From Mariniblastus sp. (lineage in GTDB: Bacteria; Planctomycetota; Planctomycetia; Pirellulales; Pirellulaceae), in assembly GCA_022447605.1 (NCBI GenBank), contig JAKVBG010000008.1, forward strand, positions 1 to 64,000: a stretch of 64,000 nucleotides of DNA. Reading direction: 5' to 3'. Position 1 is the stretch's first letter; every line of letters starts with the position of its first letter. The notes below the pieces were generated by a model. The model was not told the origin of the DNA. It was given only the letters and a program-made list of their open reading frames with translations, and did not search any database. Made by a program: the position numbers and the translations under genes. Below are positions 8,951 to 18,800 of the stretch, piece by piece.

Positions 8951-9940
8951 ATGACAAAGTCGACTTTGGTTACTGGATGCGCCGGGTTCATCGGCTCACG
9001 TGTTGCCGCGCTGCTGATCGAACAGGGACGGCCGGTTGTCGGCATCGACAACCTGAACCCGTACTATGACGTGTCCCTGAAGCAGCACCGCTTACAACAG
9101 CTCGAACAGTTGCCCGGGTTTACGTTTCAGGCAATGGACCTGGAAAACCGGGAAGCGGTGGCAGGCCTGTTCCGGGAGTACGAGATCGACAAGGTGGTCA
9201 ACCTGGCGGCCAGGGCGGGGGTGCGCTACAGCATGGAGAACCCAACCGTCTACATGACAACCAACGCCCTGGGCAGTCTGCACCTGCTCGAAGAGATGCA
9301 CAAGCATGACGTTGGCAAATACATGTTGGCGTCAACCTCTTCGTTGTATGCAGGACAGTCGATGCCATTTACGGAAGACCTGCCCGTCAACACACCGATC
9401 TCCTCTTATGCCGCTTCGAAAAAAGCGGCCGAATTAATGGCTTATTCCCATCACTTCCTGTACGGCATCGATGTCTCGATTTGTCGGTACTTCACCGTTT
9501 ATGGACCGGCCGGTCGACCGGACATGTCGATCTTCCGTTTCATTCACTGGATTGACCAGGGGCAGCCGATCGAGTTGTTTGGGGATGGAACACAATCCCG
9601 GGACTTTACGTTTGTCGACGACATCGCGCGGGGCACCGTCGCCGCCTTACAGCCGGTCGGCTACGAAATCTTCAACCTGGGCGGAGGCAATCAACCCGTA
9701 TCGCTCAACACGATCATCGAAAAGCTGGCTGCGCTGTTGGGCAAGCCGGCCCGAATCAACCACCAGCCATTTCACAAGGCAGACGTCGACTCGACCTGGG
9801 CCGATATTTCCAAGGCGGGAAAGCAGCTGGACTGGCGCCCGACAACGGGACTGGACGAAGGCCTGGAAGCGTCTGTTCGCTGGTATCGCGACCACCTGCC
9901 TTGGTCGGCCAAAATCAGCCTGCAGTCACCCTCCGCGTAA
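8951..9940 (+). CDS. NAD-dependent epimerase, UDP-glucuronate 4-epimerase-like
   Basis: An extended SDR of 329 residues with GCAGFIGSRVA at about residues 9-19 and VGIDNLNPYYDVSLKQHRL after the second strand. That second sequence, with its NPYYD core, is characteristic of UDP-glucuronate 4-epimerases (CapI/LpsL group). SSYAASKKAAE near residue 155 has the catalytic Tyr and Lys. It should convert UDP-GlcA to UDP-GalA, giving a further acidic sugar for the polysaccharide. It sits 102 bases after the GT2 gene, separated by a hairpin, so it may have its own promoter. dTDP-glucose dehydratase is less likely because the NPYYD signature is present. Confidence 0.8.
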   Translation: MTKSTLVTGCAGFIGSRVAALLIEQGRPVVGIDNLNPYYDVSLKQHRLQQLEQLPGFTFQAMDLENREAVAGLFREYEIDKVVNLAARAGVRYSMENPTVYMTTNALGSLHLLEEMHKHDVGKYMLASTSSLYAGQSMPFTEDLPVNTPISSYAASKKAAELMAYSHHFLYGIDVSICRYFTVYGPAGRPDMSIFRFIHWIDQGQPIELFGDGTQSRDFTFVDDIARGTVAALQPVGYEIFNLGGGNQPVSLNTIIEKLAALLGKPARINHQPFHKADVDSTWADISKAGKQLDWRPTTGLDEGLEASVRWYRDHLPWSAKISLQSPSA

Positions 9941-10442
9941 CTCCAAGTGTCCCTGGCTGGCGAGCCAAAATTCTGTGCGGTAACCGCCCGCGGTTCCTCC
10001 CTGGTGAAGCGAACAAACCCTTGGTTTCGCAGACTGGTTTCGATCGCCGCACGACAAACCGGTTTCGATCCGTGGCCCATTCACCGTTACCCCAACAACC
10101 CGTGGCGCTACAATCGGTGACTGGCCGTTAAGGCCCCGCTGGGGACGGGCTATAACCCGCATATTCCCTAAAACAATCCTGGCTGTTGCCAGGGTTTGAA
10201 CAAAGCAAAGCGATTAGGGGATCCGCTTTCAATTCTGGTTTCACATCGGCAAAGATGCAGGCATAATGGACGTGATACGCAGATGGGAAGCTTATAACCC
10301 GAGGCGCAGGCGGGACGGTTGCCCGCCAACCGGTCCCCAGCTGTCGTCCAACTGTTGTCAAGATGAAATTCAATCTTCTCGCGGCCGCCCCGTTCGTGTT
10401 GTGCCGGTCCCGTGAGACGCCATCAATCCAAGCTTATCTTCC
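9941..10442. other. 502-base intergenic leader upstream of the exosortase gene
   Basis: No coding potential is convincing here; short open frames are present on both strands but none has a recognisable protein. It holds a small TGGCT/AGCCA hairpin at 9954-9967, three copies of GGTTTCG (10023, 10036, 10061), a CGGG-CTATAA-CCCG palindrome near 10147-10160, and a CCTGGC-TGTT-GCCAGG hairpin at 10178-10193. Its length and the cluster of inverted and direct repeats suggest a regulatory leader for the exosortase genes, but no promoter or known riboswitch could be identified. Confidence 0.4.
10023..10070 (+). repeat. Three short direct repeats (GGTTTCG core)
   Basis: GGTTTCG occurs at 10023-10029, 10036-10042 and 10061-10067. 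The last two copies extend to the identical 10-mer GGTTTCGATC. Spacings are 13 and 25 bases, close to one and two and a half helical turns. They could be operator half-sites for the downstream exosortase operon; chance cannot be excluded for such short words. Confidence 0.3.
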
Positions 10443-12251
10443 ATGTCCTCCGCATCCGTTGACCACACTGACCGGAAATCTGAAGAGTTGTTTGGCGCGC
10501 GCTGGCTGAAAAAAATCTGGGTGCCTTACGCAATTGCCATGTCGGCCCAGCTGCCGATGCTCGTACTGTATGCCCGCGAGCTGTGGAGTCGTCCCCATTA
10601 CCAGTTTGCACCGTTTGCCGTGCTGGCAACTTGCCTAATCGCCTACAACCGATGGCCTCGGGACAAGCAGCCCAAGTATTACCGGAGCTCCTGGAGCGCT
10701 TGCCTGTTTGCCATGGGAATTATCTGCTGCCTGGCAGGTTACATCTTCCTGACCCCCTGGTTTTCCGCCCTGAGCGTGATGTTGTTGACGTCCAGCCTGT
10801 TTGCCAGGACCATCGATTCGGAAACGGGTCGCGGGATGGCCGTCGCGTCGCTTCCTCTGTACGTCGCACTGATCATTCCGAGCGGCGGTGACTACACGCT
10901 CATCAACTGGCTGCAGCGGATCAGCGCCTCGGTGACCAGCGCCACGCTGGATATTTTCGGGATGAACCACCACCTGTCGGGAACGTTGATCGAAATCCCG
11001 GGCAGCCGCATGTACAACATCGAGAACGCCTGCAGTGGCGTCCAGTCGTTTTTTACCTTGCTGTTCGTGGCCGTCGTGTTTGTCATCTGGGAGCGGCGGC
11101 CCATGTTTCGCAGCCTGGTTTTGATCGCGGCGGCCGTGGTCTGGGCCATTTTCATGAACTCGATTCGGATCATCATGATCCCGGTTGCCGATTACTGGTG
11201 GGGCCTGGACCTGTCGACCGGGTTCCAGCACGAATTACTCGGCTATGGTACGTTGACGCTTGGTATCCTGCTGTTGCTCAGTACCGACCAGGTGCTTCTA
11301 TTCCTGTTCGGGCCCGGCAACAACCCGGAACAGAAAAAGGGGCGCATAACCCGATTGCTCAGCTCCCTCTGGTCAAGCCTCACCGAACCTCAAACGGACA
11401 ACCCCTCCGGTCGCAAACGAAAGACGGGGCGACGATCCATTTCCATGCTCGGCCTGTATGCGATCTGGTCAGCCGCCATTCTGATGTTGCTGGCCGGAGC
11501 CTTCCAGTTTGTCGATGTGGTTCGTTCCTATTCCCGGCCGAAGTACAGTGTTCAATTTTTCTCGACGGATGTGACCAAACCGTTCTCTCAGGACGACCTG
11601 CCCGAAACAATGTCAACGATGGGTCCCAACGGTGAAGATTTGAATTGGACGCAAATTGATTACCGGCCGCAAAACCGCTCGCGGGGAAGCGACCTCGGCT
11701 TGCGCTCGGATACCTGGATTTACGAAACGCCCGTGCGGCGTCTTCGCTCAACCATTTCCATGGACCAAACCTTTCCCGGCTGGCATGAATTGACAACATG
11801 CTATCGAAACACGGGCTGGACATTGACGAAACGCAAGTTGCTGTACAGCAGCATCGAGGTCGACGGCGAGACCGTTCAATGGCCCTATATCGAGGCGCAT
11901 TTCCGCAAGGACACGGGGGAATATGGCTTCCTGCTGTTTAGCCTCTTTGACGCATTTGGTGACCCGATGTGGGCGCCCCGCAACTGGGGTACGTTGAACT
12001 CGTTCTTTATCCGGGCGCAGAATCGGTTGAACCACCGAATTCGTGGCAGTCTGTTTCAAAGCGAGACTTACCAGACCCAGGCTTTTGTGTCCCAGTACGG
12101 AGAATTTTCCCAGCAGGCAATGGACGAAATCCGCAGTCATTTCCTGGTCGTACGTGAACTTCTGCGCGAGGAATTCCTGAGCAAGCGCGCCGGCAGCCAA
12201 GTGGTCGAGGCGATTCCACCGACCGAGACCCAGGACGCAAGCACTCCCTGA
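10443..12251 (+). CDS. xrtU: Exosortase (XrtU-like) with C-terminal EpsI-like domain
   Basis: 602 residues. The first 300 form a polytopic membrane domain with the exosortase/archaeosortase triad: Cys197 in NACSGVQSF, Arg242 in FMNSIRII and His263 in FQHELLGYG, followed by a LLSTDQ end. This transpeptidase family recognises C-terminal PEP-CTERM-like sorting tails, cleaves them and probably attaches the protein to a surface glycan. After a variable basic linker and a further membrane segment (about 340-365), the C-terminal 230 residues contain FPGWHELTTCYRNTGW, resembling the EpsI-domain motif with its H and C. Fusion of exosortase and EpsI is known in some members. The planctomycete XrtU label is my recollection of family type, not a search result. 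No PEP-CTERM substrate was recognised in the window. Confidence 0.82.
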   Translation: MSSASVDHTDRKSEELFGARWLKKIWVPYAIAMSAQLPMLVLYARELWSRPHYQFAPFAVLATCLIAYNRWPRDKQPKYYRSSWSACLFAMGIICCLAGYIFLTPWFSALSVMLLTSSLFARTIDSETGRGMAVASLPLYVALIIPSGGDYTLINWLQRISASVTSATLDIFGMNHHLSGTLIEIPGSRMYNIENACSGVQSFFTLLFVAVVFVIWERRPMFRSLVLIAAAVVWAIFMNSIRIIMIPVADYWWGLDLSTGFQHELLGYGTLTLGILLLLSTDQVLLFLFGPGNNPEQKKGRITRLLSSLWSSLTEPQTDNPSGRKRKTGRRSISMLGLYAIWSAAILMLLAGAFQFVDVVRSYSRPKYSVQFFSTDVTKPFSQDDLPETMSTMGPNGEDLNWTQIDYRPQNRSRGSDLGLRSDTWIYETPVRRLRSTISMDQTFPGWHELTTCYRNTGWTLTKRKLLYSSIEVDGETVQWPYIEAHFRKDTGEYGFLLFSLFDAFGDPMWAPRNWGTLNSFFIRAQNRLNHRIRGSLFQSETYQTQAFVSQYGEFSQQAMDEIRSHFLVVRELLREEFLSKRAGSQVVEAIPPTETQDASTP

Positions 12252-12311
12252 CCGGTGCCGGGCCACGGGGCCTCACCCGCAACGATCCAACCATCCAACC
12301 CGTTCGTATTG

Positions 12312-13886
12312 ATGCCTGAACAATCAAATAACGAATCGCAGCACCATCGCGTCCCCCTGATGCTGATCGGGATAGCCGCCTTGTGTCAGCTGCTCTTCTC
12401 CTCGATTTACTGGTGGATCCTTCTCTCCCGCGCCGGCTACGAAAGCATTCCTTATGTGTTGGCCGGCAGCGGTCTGATTCTGGCTGTTCGCCTGTTTCAG
12501 AATTTCAAGAAACGAGCCTCCTTCCATTTTGATCGGCCCACCGCCTGGTACCTCACCGGCGCTTTAGTCTGCAACGCCTTGCTGCTGGTGTTTGCCGATC
12601 CCTGGTTGCTGGCTGCCGCGCTGGTCGGTTTCTTTTTGGCAATTGAAAATGGTATTCGTGGCGAAGATGGCAAGCGTTTGTACGGGGGTGTCGTTTTGCC
12701 TCTTTTAGCCCTGCTGCTCCCTCTGTTTTCGATCGACATGGCGATCAACGACCGCCTGGGCCTGTGGGGGTTCTATTGCGGTGAACAGATCCTGCGCGTT
12801 CCCGGCATCCTGATTGCTGACGAATCAATCCCCTTTCGGATCAATGACGATCTGCGGATCATGCCACTCGATTTTTCGATCGGCTCCTTGCTGGGCGTTC
12901 CGTTCCTGCTGGCGATTGGGCTGACCCTGATCGGGCTGTATGCGCGAAGGCTGTTTCACGCGTTCCTGCTCTGTGTGGCGGTTGGTTTCTGGTCCGTATT
13001 TGGGCAAACGTTGTTCCTGGTCACCCTGGGGGTCTGCTTCCAGTTACTCCTGGTCGATGTAACTGCAGAATCCGCCTCGTTGATCGAAGCGCTGATTGTC
13101 TTGCTCACTGTGTTGTTGATCATATCGACCGATCAGTTCCTTGCCTTTTGGTTGGGGCCAGTCACCAGAGAAAGCCTGGACTCCTCTTCGGACCTGGTCG
13201 CCCGCTCGGGGCGCTTCTGGAACCGGTGCTTGGCCAGCCGTCTCCCGCAGGAACCGAACCGTCGTCGCCCCGACTCACCTGGCGAGCCGGGCAAACGGTG
13301 GGTCGCCTGCACCCTCCTGTCCATCCTGCTGGGGGGCATCGGGTTTGCCCGCTTCCTGGCAGTTGAGAAACCGGCCTTGGCCCAGCTCCCCCCTGCAATC
13401 GAAAAGGATGACTTCCGAGTGGAGCCGGCGACCGACCTGATTCGCCAGGAAACGAAACGGCGAAACCGGACCAGTGCCACCGGCGCCCTGGAGCACCGCT
13501 GGCACTATTACTACGATGGCCTTCAGTGCCTTGTCTCCGCATCGGAACTGGAGGGTCGCTGGGCAGATCCGGCGGCCGAACAAAAGCGGCGCGACTGGAG
13601 TGTTGAGGAGGTTGCGTTCGACGGCGGCGTGGCGCAGATCAAGTTATCGAAAGAGAGTGGCGAACAGGGCCTGCTGTTCATCAAGGAACTCTCGTCCGCT
13701 GACCGGCTCTCGTCCGACCCGTTGGGGCATTTCCCCACTTGGGGTTCGCCCGCCTTGGTCGACATGTTCCTCTCCAAACGTGTTTACGTGAAGGTGTTCA
13801 TTCAATTTTTCGATGAGCCGGATGCCCAGCTGATAGATCAACTGAAGCACAACCTGGATCGCCTGCAATCGACATTGGCTCCCTAA
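12312..13886 (+). CDS. Exosortase-like membrane protein lacking catalytic residues (pseudo-exosortase)
   Basis: About 524 residues with the same layout as the gene before it: an eight-to-nine-helix domain, a polar linker, one more helix (about 340-360) and an extracytoplasmic C-terminal domain. The helices end in LIISTDQFLAFWLGP, matching LLLSTDQVLLFLFGP of the exosortase. Aligning back from that anchor by eye puts Ile or Ser at the catalytic Cys, Phe at the Arg and Ala at the His. Both C-terminal domains share a G-E-x-G-L/F-L pattern. It is probably a paralogue acting as partner, substrate-binding subunit or regulator. ATG at 12312 is preferred; GTG at 12255 would add 19 residues and lies just after the exosortase stop. 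The function is unknown. Confidence 0.7.
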   Translation: MPEQSNNESQHHRVPLMLIGIAALCQLLFSSIYWWILLSRAGYESIPYVLAGSGLILAVRLFQNFKKRASFHFDRPTAWYLTGALVCNALLLVFADPWLLAAALVGFFLAIENGIRGEDGKRLYGGVVLPLLALLLPLFSIDMAINDRLGLWGFYCGEQILRVPGILIADESIPFRINDDLRIMPLDFSIGSLLGVPFLLAIGLTLIGLYARRLFHAFLLCVAVGFWSVFGQTLFLVTLGVCFQLLLVDVTAESASLIEALIVLLTVLLIISTDQFLAFWLGPVTRESLDSSSDLVARSGRFWNRCLASRLPQEPNRRRPDSPGEPGKRWVACTLLSILLGGIGFARFLAVEKPALAQLPPAIEKDDFRVEPATDLIRQETKRRNRTSATGALEHRWHYYYDGLQCLVSASELEGRWADPAAEQKRRDWSVEEVAFDGGVAQIKLSKESGEQGLLFIKELSSADRLSSDPLGHFPTWGSPALVDMFLSKRVYVKVFIQFFDEPDAQLIDQLKHNLDRLQSTLAP

Positions 13887-13986
13887 TGCCTGGCTGGACC
13901 GCCGAATATTGCCCGCTACTTTTTTCTGGAACATTTTCATCTAGAATGTCATCTTTGTACCCGTTTGCTGAACCGGTAGTCTCTCC

Positions 13987-14886
13987 ATGGTGATCGATAC
14001 GGCCATTGTCCCCGTAGCAGGACTGGGAACGCGATTGTTGCCGCTCACCCAGGCCATTGCCAAGGAACTTCTCCCTCTGGCGGGCAAGCCGACCCTGCAA
14101 TATGTCCTCGAAGAGTTGTGGCTGTCTGGTGTGCGACGGACCATCCTGGTCACATCACCAGCAAAATCCACCATTGCCGATTGTTTCCAGCAGGATGCGG
14201 CGCTGGAACGTCACCTGCAGGAAACGGGAAAACCTGAACTGGTCGAGCAGCTCTGGTCTCAATCTCCAGCAGCCGCCATGCAGTTGGAAACGGCCATCCA
14301 AACCGAACAGCTGGGCCTCGGACACGCTGTCGCCGTGGGAGAATCCCTGGCGGCCGGGCAACCCGTGGTTGTGGCCCTGGGGGATTGTGTTATCGATTCG
14401 CCTTCCCGCGGGGGTGTCGTCCAGCGAATGATTGACCTGTATGACCAGCACGAGGCCGATATTGTGATCGCCTTTGAATCGGTATCACCCGACAAGGTCG
14501 ACCGGTTTGGGATTGCCGACCCGTTGTCGGATGATTCCGTCTTTCAACTGGCTGACCTGGTTGAAAAACCAAGTCCCTCGGTAGCGCCCAGCAACCTGGC
14601 CGTGGCCGCCCGTTACGTTTTCAGCCCACAGATTTTTGATGCCCTGCGCAGCACCGCGCGGGGCAAGAACAATGAAATCCAGTTGACCGATGCCATCCGG
14701 CAGATGATCCATTCGGGAGCCCGGGCCTGGGGGGTACAGCTGGAAACGGGCGAGCGCCGTTTTGACATGGGGAACCTGGAATCCTACACTGAGTCCTTTA
14801 TCCATTTCGCCCTGGCCGACCCGCGTTTGCGCGAGGTGGTCAAACGGGCAGGCCGGGAAGCAGGATCGCAACGTGAAACAGATTAG
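13987..14886 (+). CDS. galU: UTP--glucose-1-phosphate uridylyltransferase
   Basis: 299 residues. The N-terminal nucleotidyltransferase signature reads VPVAGLGTRLLPLTQAIAKELLPL, and KPTLQYVLEEL, the GDCV segment near residue 138 and a VEKP sequence near residue 190 are as in GalU. It makes UDP-glucose from glucose-1-phosphate and UTP, the entry to UDP-glucose, UDP-glucuronate and derived sugars for the polysaccharide operon. Similar enzymes can accept other sugar-1-phosphates. A possible -10 hexamer (TAGAAT, 13942-13947) lies 40 bases upstream of the ATG, without a clear -35. The coding sequence overlaps the next gene by 14 bases, indicating coupled expression with the kinase. Confidence 0.88.
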   Translation: MVIDTAIVPVAGLGTRLLPLTQAIAKELLPLAGKPTLQYVLEELWLSGVRRTILVTSPAKSTIADCFQQDAALERHLQETGKPELVEQLWSQSPAAAMQLETAIQTEQLGLGHAVAVGESLAAGQPVVVALGDCVIDSPSRGGVVQRMIDLYDQHEADIVIAFESVSPDKVDRFGIADPLSDDSVFQLADLVEKPSPSVAPSNLAVAARYVFSPQIFDALRSTARGKNNEIQLTDAIRQMIHSGARAWGVQLETGERRFDMGNLESYTESFIHFALADPRLREVVKRAGREAGSQRETD

Positions 14887-15898
14887 TCGTCGCGGCTACG
14901 CGCGGGCGGGACTGCTGGGCAATCCCTCTGATGGTTATCATGGCAAGACAATCTCCCTGATCGTCGGCGATTTTTCTGCCCAGGTCGATATCGCTTCGGC
15001 CGAGCGGCTCACCATTCAGCCCGCGCCTCATGAGGGGCTGGAATTTGAAGGGATCGAGCAGTTGGCTGGCCGCGTCCAGCATGAGGGCTATTACGGGGGA
15101 GTTCGGCTGCTCAAGGCGTCGATCAAACGATTCTACGAATTCTGCCTGGCCGACTCCGATATCGACGGAGAAAACTTCCGGATCCAGTACCACAGCAATA
15201 TCCCCCGCCAAGTCGGCTTGGCCGGTTCCAGCGCTATTATCACGGCCGCGTTGCGGGGGCTGGCCGACTGGTACCACGTCTCGCTGGAGCCACAACTGCT
15301 GGCATCACTGACCTTGAGCGTGGAAGCCGACCTGGGCATACCGGCCGGCTTGCAGGACCGGGTCATCCAGGCGTATGAAGGTCTCGTGTTCATGGATTTT
15401 ACCGAGTCGCAAATGCAGACCGAACGAGGGCTGTCCTATGGAAAATACGAACGGCTCGATCCCGCACTGCTCCCCCATCTGTATGTCGCCTTTTTTACCG
15501 ACAAAGGCCAGCCAACCGAGGTGTTCCACAACGATCTCAAACGGCGGTTCGAGGCAGGTGATCCCGCCGTGGTCGAGGCGATGAAACAGTTCGCCGACTA
15601 TGCCGAGCAGGGCCGTGCCGCCCTGTTGGAAAACGATCATGAACTTGTTGCCCAGTTGATCAACCAGAATTTTGATTTGCGCCACCAGTTGTGCCAGCTC
15701 CACCCGGAACACGTACGGCTGGTGGAACAGGCCCGCGCGGCGGGTGCCAGCGCCAAGTACTGTGGCAGTGGGGGCGCGATTGTGGGTACCTACCGGGATG
15801 CCGAGATGCTCTCGCACCTCAAGAAGAACCTGCAGTCAATCCAGGCGCATCTTATTCAACCGGAGGTCGGTCTGTTTCAGAGTCCGACCGACCGCTAG
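14873..15898 (+). CDS. GHMP-family sugar kinase, glucuronokinase-like
   Basis: With the GTG at 14873 the protein has 341 residues and starts KQISRRGYARAGLLGNPSDGYHGKT. GLLGNPSDGYHGKTIS resembles the N-terminus of plant glucuronokinases, which use a GHMP fold to make glucuronate-1-phosphate. The ATP-binding glycine/serine loop PRQVGLAGSSAIITAA is near residue 108, and the third GHMP motif CGSGGAIVG is near residue 302. It overlaps galU by 14 bases, so kinase plus uridylyltransferase could form a salvage route from free glucuronate to UDP-glucuronate. Other GHMP substrates remain possible. Upstream in-frame codons back to 14762 run inside galU and are not credible. Its 3' end overlaps the convergent gene by 47 bases. 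Confidence 0.75.
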   Translation: MKQISRRGYARAGLLGNPSDGYHGKTISLIVGDFSAQVDIASAERLTIQPAPHEGLEFEGIEQLAGRVQHEGYYGGVRLLKASIKRFYEFCLADSDIDGENFRIQYHSNIPRQVGLAGSSAIITAALRGLADWYHVSLEPQLLASLTLSVEADLGIPAGLQDRVIQAYEGLVFMDFTESQMQTERGLSYGKYERLDPALLPHLYVAFFTDKGQPTEVFHNDLKRRFEAGDPAVVEAMKQFADYAEQGRAALLENDHELVAQLINQNFDLRHQLCQLHPEHVRLVEQARAAGASAKYCGSGGAIVGTYRDAEMLSHLKKNLQSIQAHLIQPEVGLFQSPTDR

Positions 15899-18800
15899 TT
15901 TCGTCACTGCAACCGTAGCCCCCTCCGCCGGGCGTCTGCAGGACCAGCCGGTCGCCGGCCGATACGTCAACTTCACACTGGCTGGGTAGTTGCCGGACGT
16001 TTCCCTCGGCCGTGATCACCTGGTTCACACCCGACTGGCCCGGCTGGCCCCCGGCGATCCCAAATGGCTCGGTATTGCGGCGACTGGTCAACAGGGAAAC
16101 GGTCAACGGCCGGCGAAATTCAATCTCGCGGCAAATGCCGTCACCCCCCCGGTGACGACCGTGACCACCACTGTCCTGGCGAATCGAAAACTCCCGCAGG
16201 ATAGCCGGGTAACGCTGTTCCAGAATTTCGGGGTCGGTCAGCCGCGTGTTGGTCATATGCGTATGCACGGCATCGACACCGTCGGCCTGGGGAGTCGCCC
16301 CCGAGCCTCCACAAACCGTTTCGTAATAGCCAAACGTTTCATCACCCATCAACCAGTTGTTCATCGTCCCCTGGCTGGCCGCAGCGAGCCCCAGCGCCCC
16401 GAGCAGAACATCGACCACCCGCTGCGACGTTTCCACATTGCCACCGACCACGGCCGGGCTCTGCCGGGGATCTGCAGCGGGAACCGGGTTCAAGAAACAG
16501 TTCGGCAATCGGATCGTCACCGGGCTGAGGACGCCCTGGTTAAGCGGGATATCCTCATCGATCAGACAGCGCATGACATACATCACGGCGGCCGAGACAA
16601 TCGCCCGGTTGGCGTTCAGGTTGTCCTCGCACACAGGGTCGGTACCGGCAAAATCGATCGTCAGGTCGTCCCCTTCGATCCGGATCTCCACCCGGATGAC
16701 GGCCCCGTTGTCCATCGAATCCCGAAACCGGTAAGTCCCGGACTGGAAACGCTCTTGCAGGGCCCCACGGACTTTCGCTTCGGCCGCTTGCTGCATGAAC
16801 TGCATGTACTGTTCTACCTGGCCCAGAGAATATTGAGCCACCAGTTGCAACAGGTCGTTCTGACCTCGACGATTGGCGGCCACTTGGGCCGCAATGTCGC
16901 CGATATTGTCATCCGGCGAGCGGGACGGATACGGGGGCGCCGTCAACAGCTGGCGCAGCTCATCGAAGCGTTCCTGCCCACCAGAAATCAACTTGAAATT
17001 CTGGATCAGCACACCCTCTTCTCCCAGGACATGCGCATCGGCAGGCATCGAGCCAGGAGCCTTGCCGCCAATTTCAGCATGGTGAGACCGGCTGGCCACC
17101 CAGAAGATCAAGTCTCCGGTCGACGGTTCAAATACGGGGGTCACCGTTGTCACATCAGGCAGGTGGGATCCCCCCTGGTACGGATCATTGGTCAGAAACA
17201 CATCACCAGGCTGGACCTCCGGGTTGAGCCGGATCGTCGAACGAACCGTCTCGCTCATCGCCCCCAGGTGCACGGGGATATGAGGCGCGTTGACGACCAA
17301 GTCACCCTGGCGGGTAAACACGGCGCAGCTGAAATCGAGGCGTTCCTTGACATTGACGCTGGTCGACGTTTTCCTCAGCGCGATTCCCATCTGCCTGGCA
17401 ATGGCAGAAAAATGACTATTGAATATCTCCAGCTGAACCGGGTTTGGCTGGGCCACCGATTTCGGGCTGCTCCCGTCCACCGCCGGTTCGAGATCGTCCA
17501 CCCTTTGCAGCAACAGGCTGCCATTGGACTGACCGACTGCCACCCAGCCCGGATCCACCACGGTGGTCTTGAACGGGTGAACAATCATGGCGGGCCCCGG
17601 GATGGGGTCACCGGCGACAATCTCATCAAACCGAATCGGCTCGTTCGGCGCGATACCCCCGGTCTGGGGTGCCTCCACCGATTGGGATTCCAAATTGGGC
17701 AAGGGAGCGCCCCGCACCAACCCCTCCACGCGGGCCGTCACTACCTCAATCGGCCGGGACTGGGTGTAGCCGTACAACCTTCTGTGGGTTGACTCGAAAC
17801 GGGATTGAAAATCACCGTCTTCCCCTTCGGTAATCGTCAGGCAAGGATCCGTACCCGCATACCGCAGGTCAAGCTGGTTTTTGCAGACCACCGCATCCTC
17901 TGGATTGCCATCACGAACCAGTCTGCCGGTTACCGAGTCGCGCAACTCCCCGAATACGGCTCGCCGCTGGTCCGGGCCCCATTGGGACAGGAGCTGCAAC
18001 ACCGAACGGCTGGCATACCCGGATTGATCCGCCAGCTGGATCCCGACCGCACTCAGAATGCTGGATTGCGGATGATCCAGGATCCGGCGGATTTTCAATT
18101 TATCGGCAACGGCACAACAGTGCTGGGAGCCGGCACCGCCGAAGGAAACCAGCAGGTAGTCCGCTGGGTCGTATCCCCGGGAAACCGAAATGCTGCGAAT
18201 GGCTGATGCCATATTATTGTTGGCAATCTCCAGGAAACCTTCGGCCATTTGTCGGATCGTCAAATCAAAGCCGGCCTGCTGCACAGCCTGGTGAACTTCC
18301 AACAGGCGGTGCTGAACCGCCTGTTCATCCAGCGGGATCGGGAATTCCTGGCGCGCCACTCGGCCCAGGAACAGATTGATATCGGTGATTGTCAGCGGCC
18401 CGCCACCACCATAACAGGCGGGCCCCGGGTCGGCCGAGGCACTGGCCGGACCGACCTGCATCCTTTTGCCGTCGAACCAACAGATAGAACCACCACCGGC
18501 CGCGACCGTTTCGACGGCCAGGACGGGTGATACGATGCGGACACCTGCCTTGCGCGATTCAAATTCGTGTTCAAAACAACCGTCATAGCGAGAGACATCC
18601 GTACTGGTCCCCCCCATGTCAAAACCGATCACCCGGCTGAAACCGAACTGTTCGGCAACCCGGGCTGCCCCGACGACACCGCCGGCCGGGCCGGAGAGAA
18701 CACTCTCTTTGCCGGAGAAGCGTTCCCTCGAAACGAGGCCCCCCGAGGACGTCATCAGTCGCAAACGACTCTGCCGGCTGAGACGGGCCTGGATTTCGTC

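Noticed and set aside
9941..10442. Riboswitch or small RNA in the exosortase leader
   Set aside because: Hairpins are present, but no conserved riboswitch core that I know could be matched, so only a regulatory region is claimed.
15990..17792. 600-codon open frame on the + strand, opposite the oxoprolinase gene
   Set aside because: It lies wholly inside a clearly homologous gene on the other strand, is rich in His/Arg/Gln/Gly/Pro with no motif, and is explained by codon bias of a GC-rich gene.
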